The notes below the pieces were generated by a model. The model was not told the DNA's origin. It did not search any database and saw only the letters and a list, made by a program, of their open reading frames with translations. This document shows positions 7,121-14,341 of a stretch of 19,208 bases of DNA, piece by piece. The stretch's first letter is position 1. Every line of letters begins with the position of its first letter. Origin of the DNA: JAWAPU01 sp038894275 (GTDB taxonomy: Archaea > Nanobdellota > Nanobdellia > UBA10117); contig JAWAPU010000005.1 in assembly GCA_038894275.1 (NCBI GenBank), positions 1 to 19,208 of the forward strand. The letters run 5' to 3'. The position numbers and the translations under genes were made by a program.

Positions 7121-7480
7121 ATGGGCTCGCAAATAGAACTTAACGATACTTTGAAAATATCAAAAGAAAGAGGTTTTCCAAAAGAACTAAATTTTGAAAA
7201 TCATCAAAAACACCCTGAAAAAAGTTGGGAAAAAATAAAAGATAAAATTTTTGAGTTTTGGAATTCCGGTGAAAGATTATATAATAGACCCCCAACAAGA
7301 GTTTTTTTAGTTGAAGAAATCGGTGAAAAATGGCTCTATTGGGGGCACGCTTTTATAATTGAACAAGCAATTACGAAAGGAAATACAAAAGGCAGATATA
7401 AGATTATCAAACTCTATGACCCTGAATATCAAATAATGGCTACTAAAAATGAGGCTCCAGAAGGAAAAAGTTATATTTAA
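7121..7480 (+). CDS. conserved-looking small protein, unknown function
   Basis: This 119-residue soluble protein is not assigned to a named family. It starts with IELNDTLKISKERGFPKEL. The centre is aromatic and Arg/Pro rich (LYNRPPTRVFLVEEI, then KWLYWGHAFIIEQ). The end is YKIIKLYDPEYQIM and a Gly/Pro/Lys tail. Dense Trp/Tyr/His content with alternating strands suggests a beta-rich ligand- or nucleic-acid-binding fold. It lacks cysteines and membrane spans. It starts 19 bases after the broken Lrp gene and ends 24 bases before the SpoIIM-family gene. Its stop codon lies inside the TATA box of that gene. Confidence 0.75.
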   Translation: MGSQIELNDTLKISKERGFPKELNFENHQKHPEKSWEKIKDKIFEFWNSGERLYNRPPTRVFLVEEIGEKWLYWGHAFIIEQAITKGNTKGRYKIIKLYDPEYQIMATKNEAPEGKSYI

Positions 7481-7483
7481 AAA
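7472..7483 (+). promoter_or_regulatory. TATA box overlapping a stop codon
   Basis: TTATATTTAAAA is centred about 26 bases before the ATG at 7505 and contains the TAA (7478-7480) of the preceding gene. It predicts a leaderless mRNA for the SpoIIM-family gene. Confidence 0.5.
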
Positions 7484-7504
7484 TTATGTAAATAATTTCA
7501 ACAC

Positions 7505-8284
7505 ATGGTATTGGATTGGTTAATTAATGTACATAATTTAGAAAAAAAACCATATAAAATGCTTTTTTTTGGTTTAATCTACAGTTTAATTGCTGCAGTG
7601 CTTGCTATTATTATTTTCCCAAGAGAAGCTAGTGCGGTTGCGTTGGCGTTAACAATTGCCGCTTTTCTTCCAATTTTATTAAATGTTGTAAAAGAGGAGG
7701 AATTAAAAGACGAACACAGTAAAATAAGTTTGTTAAAACATTGGCCAGCGCTTAAATTTTTTGTTTTTATGTTTATAGGAATGGTTTTAACTTATATAAT
7801 CTTGGCTTTTGCATTACCACAAAATTATGTAAACTCTTTATTTGATATGCAAATTCGAACTCTCGTTGGGCGGGGGGTCGAGCTTGGTGCGGTAATTTCA
7901 ATTAAGAATTCTTTTTTGGCGATTTTGTTAAATAATTTTAAAGTTTTAGCAGTTGGCATTTTGCTTGCTTTCATATTTGGGGCGGGTGCAATTTTCATTT
8001 TAGAGTGGAATGCTTCTGTTTTGGGAGTTCTAATCGGAGGATTGTTAAGGCATTCTTTCGACATAAGCTCTTTAAAATATTTGATTCATGGTATTCCTGA
8101 AATAACTGCTTATTTCATAGGAGGGCTTGGCAGCGCCATAATTTCTATGGCTCTTGCTCGCTATAAGTATAACGAAGCTAAATTTTCACAAGTGTTATGG
8201 GATGCTTTCTCTTTGATTTTATTAAGCATAATTGTATTAATTATTGCAGCAATTTTAGAAGTAACCGTTTCACCATTGTTTTAA
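7505..8284 (+). CDS. SpoIIM-family (DUF95) integral membrane protein
   Basis: The 259 residues contain about six or seven hydrophobic segments (about 20-40, 46-62, 86-108, 136-166, 195-217, 235-257). The family hallmark is the late block: a NNF-x-VLAVGILLAFIFGAG helix, then LEWNASVLGVLIGGLL, then HGIPEITAYFIGG. This matches stage II sporulation protein M/COG1300 proteins, which are widespread in archaea and bacteria that do not sporulate. In archaea the role is unknown; in sporulating bacteria SpoIIM is part of an engulfment complex with peptidoglycan hydrolases. The start ATG is fixed by the TATA box at 7472-7483. The neighbouring nucleotidyltransferase gene has its own promoter. Confidence 0.88.
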   Translation: MVLDWLINVHNLEKKPYKMLFFGLIYSLIAAVLAIIIFPREASAVALALTIAAFLPILLNVVKEEELKDEHSKISLLKHWPALKFFVFMFIGMVLTYIILAFALPQNYVNSLFDMQIRTLVGRGVELGAVISIKNSFLAILLNNFKVLAVGILLAFIFGAGAIFILEWNASVLGVLIGGLLRHSFDISSLKYLIHGIPEITAYFIGGLGSAIISMALARYKYNEAKFSQVLWDAFSLILLSIIVLIIAAILEVTVSPLF

Positions 8285-8324
8285 GTTTATATTTATAATT
8301 AAAATCTAAAAATTGCTACTAAAC

Positions 8325-8333
8325 ATTTATAAA
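8325..8333 (+). promoter_or_regulatory. TATA box for the nucleotidyltransferase-fold gene
   Basis: ATTTATAAA is centred 26 bases before the ATG at 8355 and 17 before that at 8346. It favours 8355 as the start of a leaderless mRNA. Confidence 0.5.
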
Positions 8334-8354
8334 GTTGCTTATTTAATGGGTATT

Positions 8355-10175
8355 ATGCAAAAAAATTATTATGAAACACAAAAAATTTCTGCAGAACCGC
8401 CGGTAAATAAAGAAATATTAACAAAAATATTAGCACCACAACAAATAGACGAAGCCAAAATAAAAGAAATTATTGAAAAAACAAAAGAGCGGGCTGAAAA
8501 ATTTAAAGAAGAAGCCATTAAACAATTTAAACAAGAAATTAAAGGTATCGCCCTTTTGCCGCCAAAAGAAGGAAGTATAAAAGATATATTAGTTTTGCTA
8601 AATATACAAAGTAAAGATTTCGAAACTAAACTTAAAAGAAAAGAAGAAATTGAAGAAAAATTAAAAAAAATTGGTGAAAAATATATTAGCGATATAAAAA
8701 TCTCAACAATAATTTTAGATGAAATTTGGGATATGTGTTTTACAGGCAAGTATGAAATTTTAAGCTTATTGGCAATTTCTATACCTATTTATGATGCTGG
8801 CTGGCTTGGAGCATTAAGGTTGGCTGAAATTCATAAATCAATGGTATTGAAAGAACTAGAAAAATATGTCGTTTGTTATGTTTTAGGCGGGTCGCTTGTT
8901 AAAGGAAGAGCTACTGAAGCGTCAGACATAGATACCTTTGTCGTTATAGATGATACCGATGTTAAAAAAATGACTGCACCAGAACTCAAAGCACGCTTAA
9001 GAAATATGATTTGGGGATTATCCGAAAAAGCGGCAATGACTGCGGGGGTTAAAAATAAGCTCAACACACAAGTTTATATTTTAACAGAAATGTGGGATTG
9101 CATAAGATCTGCAAATGCGGTAATTTTCACTTTTCTAAGAGATGGTGTTCCTTTGTTTGATAGAGGAATGTTTCAACCATGGAAATTACTATTAAAACAA
9201 GGAAAAATAACGCCTACGCCTGAAGCGGTACTTATGTATATAAAATCAGGTAAGCAACTTTTAGAAAGAACCAAACTTAAATTAAAAGAGATTGCTTCTG
9301 AGGATTTTTTTTGGTCGTGTTTAACCCCTAGCCAAGGAATATTGATGATGATCGGTGTACCTCCTCCTGATCCAAAAGAAACTCCTCAAAAATTGCGCGA
9401 ACATTTCGTTAAGCCAGGATTACTAGAAGAAAAATGGGTTAATATATTAGAAAGCATACTGGAGTTGAGGAAAAACATTGAACATGGCATCGTAAAAGAG
9501 GTTTCGGCGAAACAGGTTGAAGAAACCTTTACTAATGCTGAAAAATATTTGGAAAGATTAGATAAGCTAGCAAAGGACTTAGAAATAAAGCAAGTGCGCA
9601 GCAAAATAAATGTCCTTTATGAAAAAATTTTAGAGGACATTAATGCGGCTTTAAATTTTGTGGGTGTAAAAATAAATAAAAATAACCCCTTCGAACTTTT
9701 TGAAAAAGAATTAATTAATAAAAATTTGGCGCCGAGTAGATTCAAGGAAACTATTGAAAGAATTAAAGCTTTAAAGGAAAATCCGCAAGCGGAATTAAGC
9801 GAGGTTGATTCTCTTTTTTGGGAAGAGGATAATTTAGCAAAAGCAACTTTTGAGTTGATTAGAACACAGCAAAGAGCAAAATTTGAAAAATTTAAAATAT
9901 CTGCAACTTATTCAGAAGGGAAAAAGAAAGCAGATATTTGGCTCTTATCCGATGTTGCTTTTGTAATAAAAGACGTCGCAAACCCAAAAACGCCAATATA
10001 TAAATTCAAGATTGGACCGAATAGTGAATTAATAGAACAAAAACAAACAGACTTAAAAGAAATCAATGCATCTTTAGAAAAATTTGCAGGCACTCCAACA
10101 AAAATTTCGCGCCAAACCATAGACAGTTTAAAGAAAATACTTGCAGAAGATTTACAAATAGTGATTGGGACATAA
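8355..10175 (+). CDS. large tandem nucleotidyltransferase-fold protein
   Basis: This 606-residue cytosolic protein has a DNA-polymerase-beta-type nucleotidyltransferase core. GGSLVKG at about 178-184 and SDID at 190-193 give the GS-x(n)-DxD motif that binds NTP and metal. The third carboxylate usual on the next strand is not seen: the strand reads NTQVYIL. Residues about 76-156 look like a degenerate copy of the same domain: DILVLL, then ISTIILDEIWD and IPIYDAGW, parallel to DIDTFVVID, NTQVYILTEMWD and VPLFDRGM. The C-terminal half is largely helical. The frame is open from a TTG at 8313, and ATG 8346 is an alternative start; 8355 is chosen from the TATA position. The substrate is unknown: tRNA-, protein- or antibiotic-type transfer are all possible. 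Confidence 0.85.
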   Translation: MQKNYYETQKISAEPPVNKEILTKILAPQQIDEAKIKEIIEKTKERAEKFKEEAIKQFKQEIKGIALLPPKEGSIKDILVLLNIQSKDFETKLKRKEEIEEKLKKIGEKYISDIKISTIILDEIWDMCFTGKYEILSLLAISIPIYDAGWLGALRLAEIHKSMVLKELEKYVVCYVLGGSLVKGRATEASDIDTFVVIDDTDVKKMTAPELKARLRNMIWGLSEKAAMTAGVKNKLNTQVYILTEMWDCIRSANAVIFTFLRDGVPLFDRGMFQPWKLLLKQGKITPTPEAVLMYIKSGKQLLERTKLKLKEIASEDFFWSCLTPSQGILMMIGVPPPDPKETPQKLREHFVKPGLLEEKWVNILESILELRKNIEHGIVKEVSAKQVEETFTNAEKYLERLDKLAKDLEIKQVRSKINVLYEKILEDINAALNFVGVKINKNNPFELFEKELINKNLAPSRFKETIERIKALKENPQAELSEVDSLFWEEDNLAKATFELIRTQQRAKFEKFKISATYSEGKKKADIWLLSDVAFVIKDVANPKTPIYKFKIGPNSELIEQKQTDLKEINASLEKFAGTPTKISRQTIDSLKKILAEDLQIVIGT

Positions 10176-10187
10176 AAATTAAAAAGC

Positions 10188-10197
10188 TTTTTAAATA
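10188..10197 (+). promoter_or_regulatory. TATA box for the ribosomal protein operon
   Basis: TTTTTAAATA is centred about 25 bases before the ATG at 10218 (22 before the one at 10215). It is placed to drive L35Ae and L24e as a leaderless transcript. Confidence 0.5.
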
Positions 10198-10217
10198 ACA
10201 GTATTTGCATAAAAATG

Positions 10218-10478
10218 ATGAAAGGCGTAATAATTAATTATAGGGGAAGTTTGAAAGTTAAAAAACTGAAACAAATGATAGTTAAAATAGAAGGAATCAA
10301 TAGTAAAAAAGATGTTAAAGACGTAGTAGGTAAAAAAGTTATTTGGACTTCGCCAAGTGGCAAAAAAATTGAAGGAGTCATTACACAAGCACACGGAACA
10401 AAAGGAGCCGTGCGCGTTCATTTTACTGAAAAAGGATTACCTGGACAAGCGATTGGTCAAAGCGTGGAGGTAGAATAA
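10218..10478 (+). CDS. rpl35ae: 50S ribosomal protein L35Ae
   Basis: This large-subunit protein is shared by archaea and eukaryotes. The 86-87 residues contain the family features: KGVIINYRGS at the start, the VVGKKVIWTSPSGKKIEGVI strand pair and AHGTKGAVRVHF followed by GLPGQAIG near the end. Length is normal. Two adjacent ATGs (10215, 10218) are possible; the TATA distance slightly favours the second. Its stop overlaps the ATG of the L24e gene by one base (TAATG), so the two are translationally linked. Confidence 0.93.
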   Translation: MKGVIINYRGSLKVKKLKQMIVKIEGINSKKDVKDVVGKKVIWTSPSGKKIEGVITQAHGTKGAVRVHFTEKGLPGQAIGQSVEVE

Positions 10479-10648
10479 TGCCAATTTGTTCTTTTTGCAA
10501 AAAAGAATTCGATAGAACATCTGGTAAGATGTTTATTCAAAATAGTGGAAAAATTCTTTATTTTTGTTCCAGTAAATGCGAAAAAAATATGCTTAAATTA
10601 AAAAGAAACCCGCTTAAATTGAAATGGGTTAAAAAGATAAATATTTAA
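10478..10648 (+). CDS. rpl24e: 50S ribosomal protein L24e
   Basis: This 56-residue zinc-ribbon ribosomal protein begins MPICSFCKKEFDRTSGKMF. The zinc ligands are C4 and C7 and, later, C31 and C35 (YFCSSKC), the standard C-x2-C ... C-x3-C pattern. The end is KLKRNPLKLKWVKK, as in archaeal L24e. GGAGGT at 10466-10471 is a good Shine-Dalgarno sequence six bases before the ATG, and the ATG shares one base with the L35Ae stop. It is translated with L35Ae. The final codons overlap the probable TATA box of the next gene. Confidence 0.93.
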   Translation: MPICSFCKKEFDRTSGKMFIQNSGKILYFCSSKCEKNMLKLKRNPLKLKWVKKINI

Positions 10649-10656
10649 ATTTAAAT
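10644..10656 (+). promoter_or_regulatory. TATA box overlapping the L24e stop codon
   Basis: TTTAAATTTAAAT-type sequence is centred about 28 bases before the ATG at 10681 and covers the TAA of L24e. It may start a new transcript running into pop5. Confidence 0.4.
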
Positions 10657-10680
10657 TTTTTATTTTTACGCAGGTGTGCA

Positions 10681-10965
10681 ATGGCTAAAAAAATAGAACA
10701 AAAAGTAAAACTTCCTGGAAAAAAATTAATTGGGACGGTAACGCATTTTTTTGATAAAATATCCGTAGCTGTTATAGAGCTGGTTGGCGAAATTAAAGAA
10801 GGCGATAAAATTTCAATAGAGGGGCCACAGACAAATTTTGAACAAACGGTAAGCTCTATGCAAATAGAACACAAACAAATAAAAAGTGCTAAAAAAGGAC
10901 AATCAATCGGACTTAAAGTTATAGCACAAGTAAGGCCGAAAGATCAAGTTTTTAAAATTATCTAG
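10681..10965 (+). CDS. stand-alone EF-Tu domain-II-like beta-barrel protein
   Basis: The 94 residues look like a single translation-factor domain II (OB-like barrel): KKLIGTVTHFFDKISVAVIEL, then GEIKEGDKISIEGP, then SSMQIEHKQIKSAKKGQSIGL, then VRPKDQVFKII. In GTPase factors this domain follows the G domain and contacts 16S rRNA or the aminoacyl end of tRNA; here no G domain is present. Short archaeal proteins of this kind are usually called translation elongation factor-like, with no tested role. A GGTG sequence (10673-10676) lies four bases before ATG. Its position between L24e and pop5 suits a ribosome or RNA-binding role; this is inference. Confidence 0.78.
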   Translation: MAKKIEQKVKLPGKKLIGTVTHFFDKISVAVIELVGEIKEGDKISIEGPQTNFEQTVSSMQIEHKQIKSAKKGQSIGLKVIAQVRPKDQVFKII

Positions 10966-10977
10966 ATCTACATATTG

Positions 10978-11313
10978 ATGAGATATAAAATAAAATCGAC
11001 GAGTAAAGAAAGGAAAAGGTATTTGTTAGTAAAAATAGATTACCCTAAAGAGATTTCTGGTAGGGAAATTGAAAATATAATAATAAATGCTTGTTTAAAA
11101 TTTTTGGGTGAATTAGGATTTTCTAAAGCAAGTATTTTAGTTTTACCGGAAAGTTTAAGAAAAAATCAAATTATAGTCAAAGTTTCTCATAAATATGTTG
11201 ATGACGTTAAAACTGCGCTTATGCTCATAAAAGAAAGTAATAGTTTGCCGATGCGACTTAGTGTTATTAGAATATCTGGAACAATTGCAAAGTTAAAAAA
11301 ATTACAAAGTTAA
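10978..11313 (+). CDS. rnp2: ribonuclease P protein component 2 (Pop5/Rpp14 family)
   Basis: This is an archaeal RNase P protein that binds the catalytic RNA, with Rpp30 as usual partner, for tRNA 5'-end maturation. The 111 residues match the family along its length: RKRYLLVKIDYP near the start, FLGELGFSKASILVL in the middle, a HKYVDDVKTALMLI helix, and the hallmark end VIRISGTIAKLKK. The ATG at 10978 is preferred over an upstream TTG at 10975. It starts 12 bases after the EF-Tu-like gene with no Shine-Dalgarno sequence. In many archaea pop5 and rpp30 lie just upstream of psmA; here rpp30 is absent from the cluster. Confidence 0.92.
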   Translation: MRYKIKSTSKERKRYLLVKIDYPKEISGREIENIIINACLKFLGELGFSKASILVLPESLRKNQIIVKVSHKYVDDVKTALMLIKESNSLPMRLSVIRISGTIAKLKKLQS

Positions 11314-11364
11314 AATTAGAATGACGCCTTAAGAAGCTAAAAATACCCAACTTGTAAAGTAGAA

Positions 11365-11376
11365 ATATTTAAAATA
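11365..11376 (+). promoter_or_regulatory. promoter and ribosome-binding site of psmA
   Basis: The 95-base gap 11314-11408 holds ATATTTAAAATA (TATA-like), about 38 bases before ATG. That allows a roughly 12-base leader carrying GGTGAGGT (11397-11404), a Shine-Dalgarno sequence four bases before ATG. A second box, CTTTAAATAA (11387-11396), is too close to the start to act as a normal TATA box. This is the likely main promoter of the psmA-SBDS pair and possibly of the exosome genes. Confidence 0.45.
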
Positions 11377-11408
11377 CCAAACTTAACTTTAAATAAGGTG
11401 AGGTAAAA

Positions 11409-12101
11409 ATGCAAATACTACCACAACAAGCAATGGGTTATGATCGTACGATAACTGTATGGTCTCCAGATGGGAGACTTTTACAAGTAGAATATGCGAA
11501 AAAAACAGTAGGACTTGGTGCATTAACTATCGGAATTGTCTATAAAGATGGCGTTTTACTCGTAGCGGATAGAAGGATAATTGAAAAATTAATGGTTGCA
11601 GAATCTGTGCACAAAATATCAATTATAGACGAAAAGATTGCTACTACTTTTTCAGGTTACACTTCAGATGCTCGAGTTCTTATAAAGAAAGCAAGGTTAT
11701 TTGCGCAACAATATAAATTAACTTATGGAGAATCGCCTGATACAGAAGAGGTTGTTAAATATATTTCAGACATTGAACAATCGTTTACGCAATACGGAGG
11801 AATAAGACCGTTTGGTATCGCCTTTTTATTTGGTGGATTTGATAAAAATGGGCCCGTTCTTTTTGAAACAGACCCTTCTGGCATATATACACAATACTTA
11901 GCTAGAGCAATAGGCTCCAATTCTACCGAAGCAAATAAATTGTTAGAAAAGAAATACAAAGATAATCTAAAATTGGAAGATGTAAAAAAGATTGCAATCG
12001 ACATATTCAAAGAAATTTTAGATAAAGAATTTAATTTAGAAAGACTTGAAGGTTCGATAATAACATCTAGCGGAGTTAAAGAAATAAGTTTTAAAGAGTA
12101 A
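11409..12101 (+). CDS. psmA: proteasome subunit alpha
   Basis: It forms the outer rings of the 20S proteasome and the gate that admits unfolded proteins. The 230 residues begin with the gate helix and the alpha-type signature YDRTITVWSPDGRLLQVEYA (11-30), followed by KKTVGLGALTIGI. GVLLVADRR and KISIIDEKIATTFSG are the usual core strands, and RPFGIAFLFGG and GPVLFETDPSG are the second sheet. The length is slightly short of the usual ~240. It has no catalytic Thr, as expected for alpha. The stop is followed after one base by the SBDS ATG. Confidence 0.96.
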   Translation: MQILPQQAMGYDRTITVWSPDGRLLQVEYAKKTVGLGALTIGIVYKDGVLLVADRRIIEKLMVAESVHKISIIDEKIATTFSGYTSDARVLIKKARLFAQQYKLTYGESPDTEEVVKYISDIEQSFTQYGGIRPFGIAFLFGGFDKNGPVLFETDPSGIYTQYLARAIGSNSTEANKLLEKKYKDNLKLEDVKKIAIDIFKEILDKEFNLERLEGSIITSSGVKEISFKE

Positions 12102-12102
12102 A

Positions 12103-12837
12103 ATGTCAAACGGAAAACAGCACGCATTTATCAAAGAAAGAGTTTCGTTTAACATAGCGCGGCTTAAAAAGGGTGGTGAAAATTTTGAAATAGTCTTAAA
12201 AGATCCTGACAAAGCACTAGAATTTAGGCAAGGGAAAGAAATTGATCTGCGAGAAATATTAGAGGTTTTTGAGATTTGGAAAGATGCAAAAAAAGGCGAG
12301 AAACAATCTTCTGCAAAAATTAAACAATGGCTAGGTACAGAAAATCCTGCTGAAGCCATTAAATTAATTCTTGAAAAGGGAGATTTTTCATTCACCGAAG
12401 AACAACGTAAAAAAATGTTCGAACTTAAAAAGAAAAAAATCATAGAATATATTCATCAAAACGCTGCAGACCCGAGAACGGGCGCGCCAATCCCACTTCA
12501 AAGAATAGAACTCGCAATGGAACAAGCAAAAATACATATAGATGCGTATCAACCACCAGAGGCTCAAATCGAAAGCATAATTAAACAATTGAGACCTGTC
12601 TTGCCGATGAGTTTTGAAAAAGCTCGTTTTTATGTTACTTTACCAGGAAGACATACTGGAACTGCTTATTCTGCTTTAAAGAAAAAATACACGCTATTAA
12701 ATGAAGAATGGCAGAATGATGGTTCGGTGAAATTTAAAATGGAATGCCCTGCGGGGCTAAAAACTGAAATTTGGAATTTTATCAACAAACTGACTGCTGG
12801 AGAAGCCATAATAGAAGAAATAAGAGAAAAAACATAA
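12103..12837 (+). CDS. ribosome maturation protein SBDS (Sdo1 homologue)
   Basis: In eukaryotes SBDS with EFL1 releases the anti-association factor eIF6 from 60S subunits; the archaeal homologue is thought to act on the large subunit too. The 244 residues show the N-terminal FYSH domain (VSFNIARLKKGGENFEIVL), the central helical domain (KIIEYIHQNAADPRTGAPIP, then RIELAMEQAKIHID) and the C-terminal ferredoxin-like domain (KARFYVTLPGRHTGTAYSAL). The length is typical. It starts one base after psmA, so translation is probably coupled, and it keeps its widely conserved place between psmA and rrp4. Confidence 0.95.
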   Translation: MSNGKQHAFIKERVSFNIARLKKGGENFEIVLKDPDKALEFRQGKEIDLREILEVFEIWKDAKKGEKQSSAKIKQWLGTENPAEAIKLILEKGDFSFTEEQRKKMFELKKKKIIEYIHQNAADPRTGAPIPLQRIELAMEQAKIHIDAYQPPEAQIESIIKQLRPVLPMSFEKARFYVTLPGRHTGTAYSALKKKYTLLNEEWQNDGSVKFKMECPAGLKTEIWNFINKLTAGEAIIEEIREKT

Positions 12838-12849
12838 GTTTAAGTAAGC

Positions 12850-12882
12850 TTTAAAAACTCATCTTTGTTTTGGTTTAAAAAG
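12850..12882 (+). promoter_or_regulatory. possible internal promoter before rrp4
   Basis: The 72-base gap between SBDS and rrp4 has two TATA-like boxes, CTTTAAAAAC (about 12849-12858) and GGTTTAAAAAG (about 12872-12882). Use of the first would leave a leader of about 30 bases with GGAG (12900-12903) six bases before the rrp4 ATG. The exosome genes may therefore have a promoter of their own. Confidence 0.35.
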
Positions 12883-12909
12883 AATTGCTCATATTAAAAG
12901 GAGAAAAAT

Positions 12910-13599
12910 ATGGAAAAGTTGTACGTAAGAGATAGGGAGCTTGTAATTCCTGGAGAACTTTTGGCAGAAGGATTAGAATTTTTACCCTCTGGAAAAGCGT
13001 ATAGAGAAGATGATAAAATTTTTGCTTCTGCCATAGGCATGGTTTCAATAAAAGGAAGAGTAATAAAAATAATTCCTTTAGCAGGCAGATACATTCCAAA
13101 AAAAGGCGATGCAATTGTTGGAGAAATAGTTGCAGTACTGCCAGGAGGCTGGTCGGTTGCTATAAACTCTGCATATGCTGCAGATCTTCCTTTAGGGGAA
13201 AGCACTACAGAATATATTGCAAAAGGTAGCGATATAACTAAAATTTTTGATATAGGCGATTATGTTTTTTGCGAAATTACTAATGTGACCGAAACTAAAA
13301 TAGTTAAACTCTCTGCTACGCGAAGGCCGTATAGAAAATTAAAAGGGGGAACATTACTTCAAATTTCACCTGTTAAAGTGCCAAGAGTAATTGGAAAACA
13401 AGGCAGCATGATAACTATGATTAAAAAAGAAACAGATTGTGAAATTGTTGTCGGTCAAAATGGGTGGATTTGGGTTAAAGGCACACCAGAAAAAGAGGCC
13501 ATGGTTGCAAAAATAATTGAAGTAATTGAAAAAGAAGCGCACACAAAAGGTTTGACCGATAAAATAAAAGCAATGTTGGAGGAGATTAAAAATGACTAA
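12910..13599 (+). CDS. rrp4: exosome complex RNA-binding subunit Rrp4
   Basis: It forms part of the RNA-binding cap on the Rrp41/Rrp42 ring, feeding RNA 3' ends into the degradation chamber. The 229 residues contain an N-terminal domain (VIPGELLAEGLEFLPSGKA), an S1 domain at about 66-138 (GDAIVGEIVAVLPGGWSVAI to VKLSATRRP) and a KH domain at about 149-205 with the GxxG-type loop VIGKQGSMITMI. GGAG at 12900-12903 is a Shine-Dalgarno sequence. The stop region overlaps rrp41 by eight bases (ATGACTAA). The alternative cap subunit Csl4 is not in the window. Confidence 0.96.
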   Translation: MEKLYVRDRELVIPGELLAEGLEFLPSGKAYREDDKIFASAIGMVSIKGRVIKIIPLAGRYIPKKGDAIVGEIVAVLPGGWSVAINSAYAADLPLGESTTEYIAKGSDITKIFDIGDYVFCEITNVTETKIVKLSATRRPYRKLKGGTLLQISPVKVPRVIGKQGSMITMIKKETDCEIVVGQNGWIWVKGTPEKEAMVAKIIEVIEKEAHTKGLTDKIKAMLEEIKND

Positions 13600-14341
13600 A
13601 GCAGGAGCACCTGAAAAATTAATCATTAACAATAAAAGATTGGATGGGAGAGGACTAGAAGAATTAAGACCTATAACAATAAAAGCTGGCGTTATTCCTT
13701 CTGCAGATGGTTCTTGTATGTTGAAGTTAGGCGACACGCATGTTATTGCTGCTGTATATGGTCCGCGGGAAGTTATACCAAAACATTTGGCTGTGCAAGA
13801 TAAAGCACTCTTAGAATGCATATACGACATGGCTGCGTTCTCTACAACAGACCGCGCGAGACCTGGACCGAGTAGAAGAAGCGTTGAAATATCGAAGGTT
13901 ATGCGAGATGCACTTGCTCCTGCCATTTTTTTAGAAAAATACCCAAGAACGAAAATAGATGTTTATGTAGAAGTAACTAGCGCAAGTGCTGGTACACGAA
14001 CGGCAGCAATTAATGCAGCTGCGGTAGCGCTTGCTGATGCTGGCATAGAAATGCGTGATTTAGTAACCGCTATTGCTTGTGGCAAAGCAGATGGAAAAAT
14101 TGTATTAGACTTAAATGAAGCAGAAGATAATTACGGAGAGGCGGATTTACCAATTGCAATTATGCCGCGCCTTAAAAAAGTAACTTTACTTCAAATGGAT
14201 GGTTCTTTAACAAAAGCAGAAATTGAAAAAATGCTTTCTTTAGCAATGTCTGCTTGTGAAGAAATATATGAAAAGCAAAAAATAGCATTAAAAGAAAAGT
14301 ACAAGACAGAAGAAATCGAGGTGGAGCAAAATGACGCATAG
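13592..14341 (+). CDS. rrp41: exosome catalytic subunit Rrp41
   Basis: This RNase PH-type 3'-5' phosphorolytic exoribonuclease uses phosphate and also tails RNA in reverse. The 249 residues have the fold's signatures: KRLDGRGLEELRPI at 15-28, the Arg-rich RARPGPSRRS (88-97) and TSASAGTRTAA (129-139) for RNA and phosphate. EDNYGEADLPIA (178-189) has Asp179 and Asp185 spaced as in active archaeal Rrp41. All catalytic features are intact. GGAGGAG at 13578-13584 lies seven bases before the ATG, which is inside rrp4. It overlaps rrp42 by 11 bases. Confidence 0.97.
   Translation: MTKAGAPEKLIINNKRLDGRGLEELRPITIKAGVIPSADGSCMLKLGDTHVIAAVYGPREVIPKHLAVQDKALLECIYDMAAFSTTDRARPGPSRRSVEISKVMRDALAPAIFLEKYPRTKIDVYVEVTSASAGTRTAAINAAAVALADAGIEMRDLVTAIACGKADGKIVLDLNEAEDNYGEADLPIAIMPRLKKVTLLQMDGSLTKAEIEKMLSLAMSACEEIYEKQKIALKEKYKTEEIEVEQNDA

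Noticed and set aside
11723..12443. Minus-strand frames opposite psmA and SBDS
   Set aside because: They are shadows of two well-identified genes, Ser/Phe rich, with no start signals.
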